From Cacajao melanocephalus (Eukaryota; Chordata; Mammalia; Primates; Pitheciidae): a DNA stretch of 64,000 nt. The stretch is taken from the NCBI GenBank assembly GCA_963573385.1, contig CAUYLG010071410.1, positions 1 through 64,000 on the forward strand, written 5' to 3'. This document shows, piece by piece, positions 59,253 through 64,000 of the stretch. The position numbers and the translations under genes were made by a program. The notes beneath the pieces are model-generated. The model worked only from the letters and a program-made list of their open reading frames with translations, was not told the DNA's origin and did no database searches. Every line of letters starts with the position of its first letter. The first letter of the stretch is position 1.

Positions 59253-59499
59253 TCAGAAGGAGATAGAGAGAGAAAAAGAGAGATAGAAAATTGAAGAAAT
59301 AATTCAAAAGGACTTCCCAGAACAAAAGGGCATGAGTTTAAACAGACTCACACCAAAGTTCCTCACAGTATTATTGCAGAACCCTAAATGCAAAGAGAAG
59401 ATCCTATGTGTTTCTGGTTTCATATAAAAGATCAAGAATCTTCCTCTTTCTTTCTCTATTACATTCTTCACTCTCACTTTCTTTCCTCTCTTTTTCTTT

Positions 59500-59523
59500 C
59501 TTTCAGAAAAAAAAAAAAAAAAA
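59500..59523 (+). repeat. Poly(A) run after a CT tract
   Basis: A CT-rich stretch (59443-59505) leads into about 17 A. The bases aaaagatcaagaatc occur on both sides (about 59427-59441 and 59520-59534), so the intervening piece looks like a small duplication-flanked insertion. Confidence 0.6.
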
Positions 59524-59687
59524 GATCAAGAATCAGAAGAAAATTGAACTTCAAAATCCAGACTTAAAGAACAAAGACAAGGAGACAAAGCTTTCAAAAT
59601 ACTCACCTATCATTCTATACCCAGCCAAACTATCAAACTATCACTTTAATGGGAGGATGGAATGAAGACATTTTTCGATGTAAATTC

Positions 59688-59775
59688 TTCTCATGTTGGA
59701 CCTACCATTGCCTCCTTCTTAGATGGAGGATGGAATACATCTAAGAAGGAGGCAATGGTAGGTCCAACATGAGAA
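59688..59775. repeat. Perfect 38-base inverted repeat, 12-base loop
   Basis: Left arm 59688-59725 is the exact reverse complement of right arm 59738-59775. The loop is gaggatggaata (59726-59737), of which the first 11 bases also occur upstream at 59653-59663. The left arm follows the L1/HAL1 consensus as I recall it, so the right arm looks like an inverted copy. Confidence 0.98.
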
Positions 59776-60116
59776 AGAAGTACAGATGGTTCCTAGATTG
59801 GACACAGAAATCCTAAAATCACAGTTGTTAGCAGGCCTACAGAGCATCAGTCAGAAAATAGCTCCATGAGACATTCTGCCAAAAAGCTGAGATTGGTTAT
59901 TATTTTAAATTTATTGACAGGAAATTGGTACACTCAGACTTTTGGAAGAAGAGTTTGAGGCTGAATTAGTATTCTTCAAAAACTTAAAACAATTTTAAAA
60001 TCACAACAAACAAAGCATGCAGAAAACATCATCATGCCTTCAAAGTGGCTCTGTTGTGACTGATATTTAAAACAACGTATGTACAGGCAAGATATAAATA
60101 CTAAATGCTGATATAA

Positions 60117-60430
<314 letters not shown>

Positions 60431-60443
60431 CCAAATTAGGATT

Positions 60444-60770
60444 AATGACACTGGAAAGACATGGGGATGAAATGTTGGAGTGGGATGGAGAGGACAGAGC
60501 TAAATCCTCGTTCACCAGGACACAAATTCAATACACAACAGCAAGTAGATCCAGAAACAGCAACACAGACATATTGTTTAGAACAATGAAGTGAATATCC
60601 ACAAAATTAGCTCAACTCACAGAGAGTGGCTGTCTCTAGGAGTGAGCAATGGGCCAGTGAGGAGTTGTGTGCTGCTGCTTTGTATAACTTGCTGGGTACA
60701 ACTACTTGACTCGTTAATCTGCATTCATTTGTAACGTGAATAAAGACAGAAAACAAAATTTAAAAAAGAA
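60444..60770 (+). mobile_element. HAL1-like element, second part
   Basis: actcacagagagtggctgtctctaggag, gccagtgaggagttgtgtgctgctgc and attcatttgtaacgtgaataaag continue the HAL1 3' end. Confidence 0.65.
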
Positions 60771-60908
60771 TCTAAATCATAACCTTGTTTTTGCTTCCTA
60801 TAAAACAGCAATTTCATAACCTATAGAAAGTATTACACAATAATTGCTTCTAGTTGGCAATAATCACACCACAATAATTTGTTTTTGTCTCTGTTTTCAA
60901 ACTATACG

Positions 60909-61200
60909 ATAATTTTTTTTTTTTTGGAGACTGTGTCTCACACTGTCACCTAGGCTGCAGTGCATGATCTCGGGTCACTGCAGCCTCCGCCTCCCAGGTT
61001 CAAGTGATTCTGTCTCAGCCTCCCAAGTTGCTGGGATTACAAGCATGTGCCACCAAGCCTAGCTAATTTTTGTATTTTTAGTAGAAACGAGGTTTTGCCA
61101 TGTTGGCTAAGCTAGTCTCGAACTCCTGGCCTCAAGTGATCTGCCCATCTCGGCCTCCCAAAGTGCTGGGATTAAAGGCATGAGTCACTGCACCTAGCCA
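60909..61200 (-). mobile_element. Alu, full length
   Basis: attttttttttttggagactgtg to cactgcacctagcc; about 10 bases missing in the right arm (gtgcatgatctcggg). Confidence 0.94.
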
Positions 61201-62137
<937 letters not shown>

Positions 62138-62149
62138 CCCTAAAGATAA

Positions 62150-62290
62150 TTACACTCAATGTAACAATATGAATAATTACACTGCCTGCTTCATATGACT
62201 GTTATGAAGATTAAGTAAGTTCATCTCTGCAAAGAGTTTAGAACAATGCCTGAAACACATAAGCCCCATATAAATGTCAGTTATTATAAA
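62150..62290 (+). mobile_element. MIR 3' half, sense
   Basis: tgactgttatgaagattaagtaag, agtttagaacaatgcctgaaac and atataaatgtcagttattat match the MIR 3' end. Confidence 0.82.
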
Positions 62291-62822
62291 TAAAATAAAA
62301 CAGGGGAAGAAGACATGATTTGTTCGCTAACGCGTGCTGAGAAGTCTCTCTCTGTCCACACATTGTGCTCACGTGCTGTTGAAACGTTTTGCAGGAGACT
62401 AAAAAGAGGCCTGTACACCTCAGTGCCCCAGTAAGGAAAGAAAGTTATATTTAAACTGCCCCTCGTGGTGGAAGAGGGTTAGACCTAGAGACCATGATGG
62501 GCTATCACTTTGGACCAAGGGATAAAGGGACCAGGTCACCTACAAAGGGATCAGGTCACCTCCCACCTAGGAAGCAAGATCCCCCGGGCCCTGGAACCTG
62601 ACGGAGCTTGGCACCTGGCACTTCTGTATTCTGTTCTGACTTTGTCAGGGTGAGCAGGACATGGGGCAGTCCTTATGTCTAAGGGAGCTTGGGCCTTCAA
62701 GAGGAGCCCCAAACTCAGAAGTCGGCTGAAGGCTGTGACTATCATATCCAAATATAACTAAACTCCTTCAACAGATGAGGAAAAGATTAACCATCTTGGG
62801 AATGATTGATTGATTGATTGAT
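62291..62822. other. Unique sequence with a 20-base duplication
   Basis: Contains a tandem 20-base unit (62524-62563) and a (GATT)n run at 62803-62822. No gene seen. Confidence 0.5.
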
Positions 62823-63102
62823 TTACAGAGTCTCACTCTGATGCCCAGGCTGGAATGCAGTAGTGCAATCTCAGCTCACTGCAACCTCTGCCTCCTGGGT
62901 TCGAGTGATTCTCATGCCTCCTGAGTAGCCAGGATTACAGGCATACAAAAATTACCATGCCTGGCTAATTTTTGTATTTTTAGTAGAGACACGGTTTTGC
63001 CATGTTGGCCAGGCTGGTCTCGAACTCCTGGCCTCAAGAGATCTACCTGCCTCAGCCTCCCAAAGAGCTGGGATTACAGGTGTGAGCCACTGCACCTGGC
63101 CT
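62823..63102 (-). mobile_element. Alu, full length
   Basis: ttacagagtctcactctgatg to ccactgcacctggcc, with a small insert (catacaaaaattac) in the linker. Its tail is replaced by (GATT)n. Confidence 0.93.
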
Positions 63103-63489
63103 GGATTTTGGCTTTTATTGTCTGGAAACTTCTAGCTGTTGTGTTGAAAGGCAGCAAAGTAAATTCTAGCCCACAGAAGTGATTATAAAGAAAAAGGAGG
63201 AGAGAGACTTAGATTTAGTGTTCTTCCATTGGCTTAACTGTTATTTACAAAATGCCAGGCCACTCGTACTCATTACCAGCCAATCTCAACACTAAGATTC
63301 TAGGCACTAAGAACAAAACAAAAGTGTTTGCCTTCATGGAGCTTACGTTTTAATGGAGAAAGATGGGTGATCAGTACAGCTAATAGGTAAAGCAGGCAGT
63401 AAGTGAGACGGTGCTAAGTGTTATGGAGGGAAACCAAGCAGGGAGGTGGTGGGGAGGGGAAGAGCTGGAACTCTAAAATCAGAGATCAT
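63103..63489. other. Unique sequence and an ancient unassigned repeat
   Basis: From about 63285, ctaggcactaagaacaaaac...gccttcatggagcttacg belongs to the same old family as 27196-27499. It resumes after the next Alu. Confidence 0.4.
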
Positions 63490-63785
63490 TGGATGGGTAC
63501 GGTGGCTCCTGCCTGTAATTCCAGCACTCTGGGAGGCTGAGGCAGGCGGATCACCTGAGATCAGGAGTTTGAGATTAGCCTGGACAACATGAGACAACCC
63601 TGTTTCTACTAAAAACACAAAAATTAGCTGGGTGTGGTGGCACACACCTGCAGTCCCAGCTACTCAGGAGGCTGACGCAGGAGAATCTCTTGAACCTGGG
63701 AGGTGGAGAGTGCAGTGAGCCGCGATCGCGCCACTGCACGGGGAGATTCTTTTTCAAAACACAAAACAAAACAAAACAAAACAAA
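63490..63785 (+). mobile_element. Alu with CAAAA tail
   Basis: Perfect 15-base duplication aaaatcagagatcat (63475-63489, 63786-63800). The right-arm end is shortened (ccactgcacggggagattc). Confidence 0.95.
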
Positions 63786-63800
63786 AAAATCAGAGATCAT

Positions 63801-64000
63801 CTCAATGAAAAGGTAACATTTAGGCAACATCTTGAAGGTATAGAAAAACAAAGATCTGCAGGACAAGCAGGCAGTCCCAATTCATGGGAAGAAGGTGAAG
63901 AAGGGAGAGGAGGCAGAGGGAACAGTATGTAGGAAGAGGGAACAGAATGTGAAAGGGACACAGAGGAACCAAAAAGCAGCCCTTACAGGTGGGCCCAGAG
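63801..64000. other. Ancient unassigned repeat, continued
   Basis: aggcaacatcttgaaggtatag...ggcagagggaacag is the later part of the family seen at 63285. The window ends inside it. Confidence 0.4.

Noticed and set aside
59688..59775. Hairpin as a DNA-transposon with inverted terminal repeats
   Set aside because: The whole unit is 88 bases with a 12-base loop, lies inside a HAL1-like copy and has no target duplication, so a template switch fits better.

Overview
The window is non-coding primate DNA with one protein-coding exon. About 59 Alu or Alu-monomer copies, plus L1, HAL1, MIR, L2, MaLR/ERV LTR and hAT/Tigger remnants, make it a simian primate. One Alu (12458-12699) carries the variant set I associate with the platyrrhine AluTa family and has a perfect 13-base target duplication. 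The exon also differs from the human protein I recall at about 11 of 143 residues. Together these suggest a New World monkey rather than human, ape or Old World monkey.

The exon lies on the minus strand at 34134-34559 and encodes the middle of CPPED1 (calcineurin-like phosphoesterase domain containing 1), including the metallophosphatase GNHD motif. It has a consensus AG acceptor and GT donor and is phase-symmetric. No other CPPED1 exon, promoter, CpG island or 3' end was found, so 34560-64000 reads as the intron upstream of the exon and 1-34133 as the intron downstream. I see no second gene, no RNA gene and no CRISPR array. The predicted proteins elsewhere are Alu, L1 or simple-repeat translations, or chance frames.

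Layout. 1-3250: broken L1 with an inverted tail, Tigger element, 48-base higher-order minisatellite, GGAA microsatellite. 3250-8230: unique DNA, MIR pair, antisense L1. 8234-10650: LTR cluster (two ERV-like LTRs, then a MST MaLR LTR split by an Alu). 10651-15140: platyrrhine-type Alu, MIR, L2, and an Alu monomer split by a 328-base LTR-like insertion. 15140-27800: dense Alus, two hAT-Charlie elements, an LTR. 27809-29500: repeat-free island. 29500-41780: nine consecutive plus-strand Alus flanking the exon, then sense L1. 42075-43355: antisense L1. 43360-54650: Alus, THE1 and MLT1 LTRs. 54650-56850: repeat-poor AT-rich DNA. 56850-64000: three-arm Alu, L1 and HAL1 remnants, with a perfect 38-base inverted repeat inside the HAL1 copy, then more Alus.

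No new multi-gene system is present. The best leads are the 38-bp perfect hairpin at 59688-59775, the TG...CA insertion with a 6-base duplication at 13701-14028, a local inverted-copy insertion at 53431-53472, and the one-sided Alu orientation around the exon. Repeat names come from memory of consensus sequences; no database was searched. Repeat boundaries are accurate to about 10 bases where a target duplication is quoted and looser otherwise.
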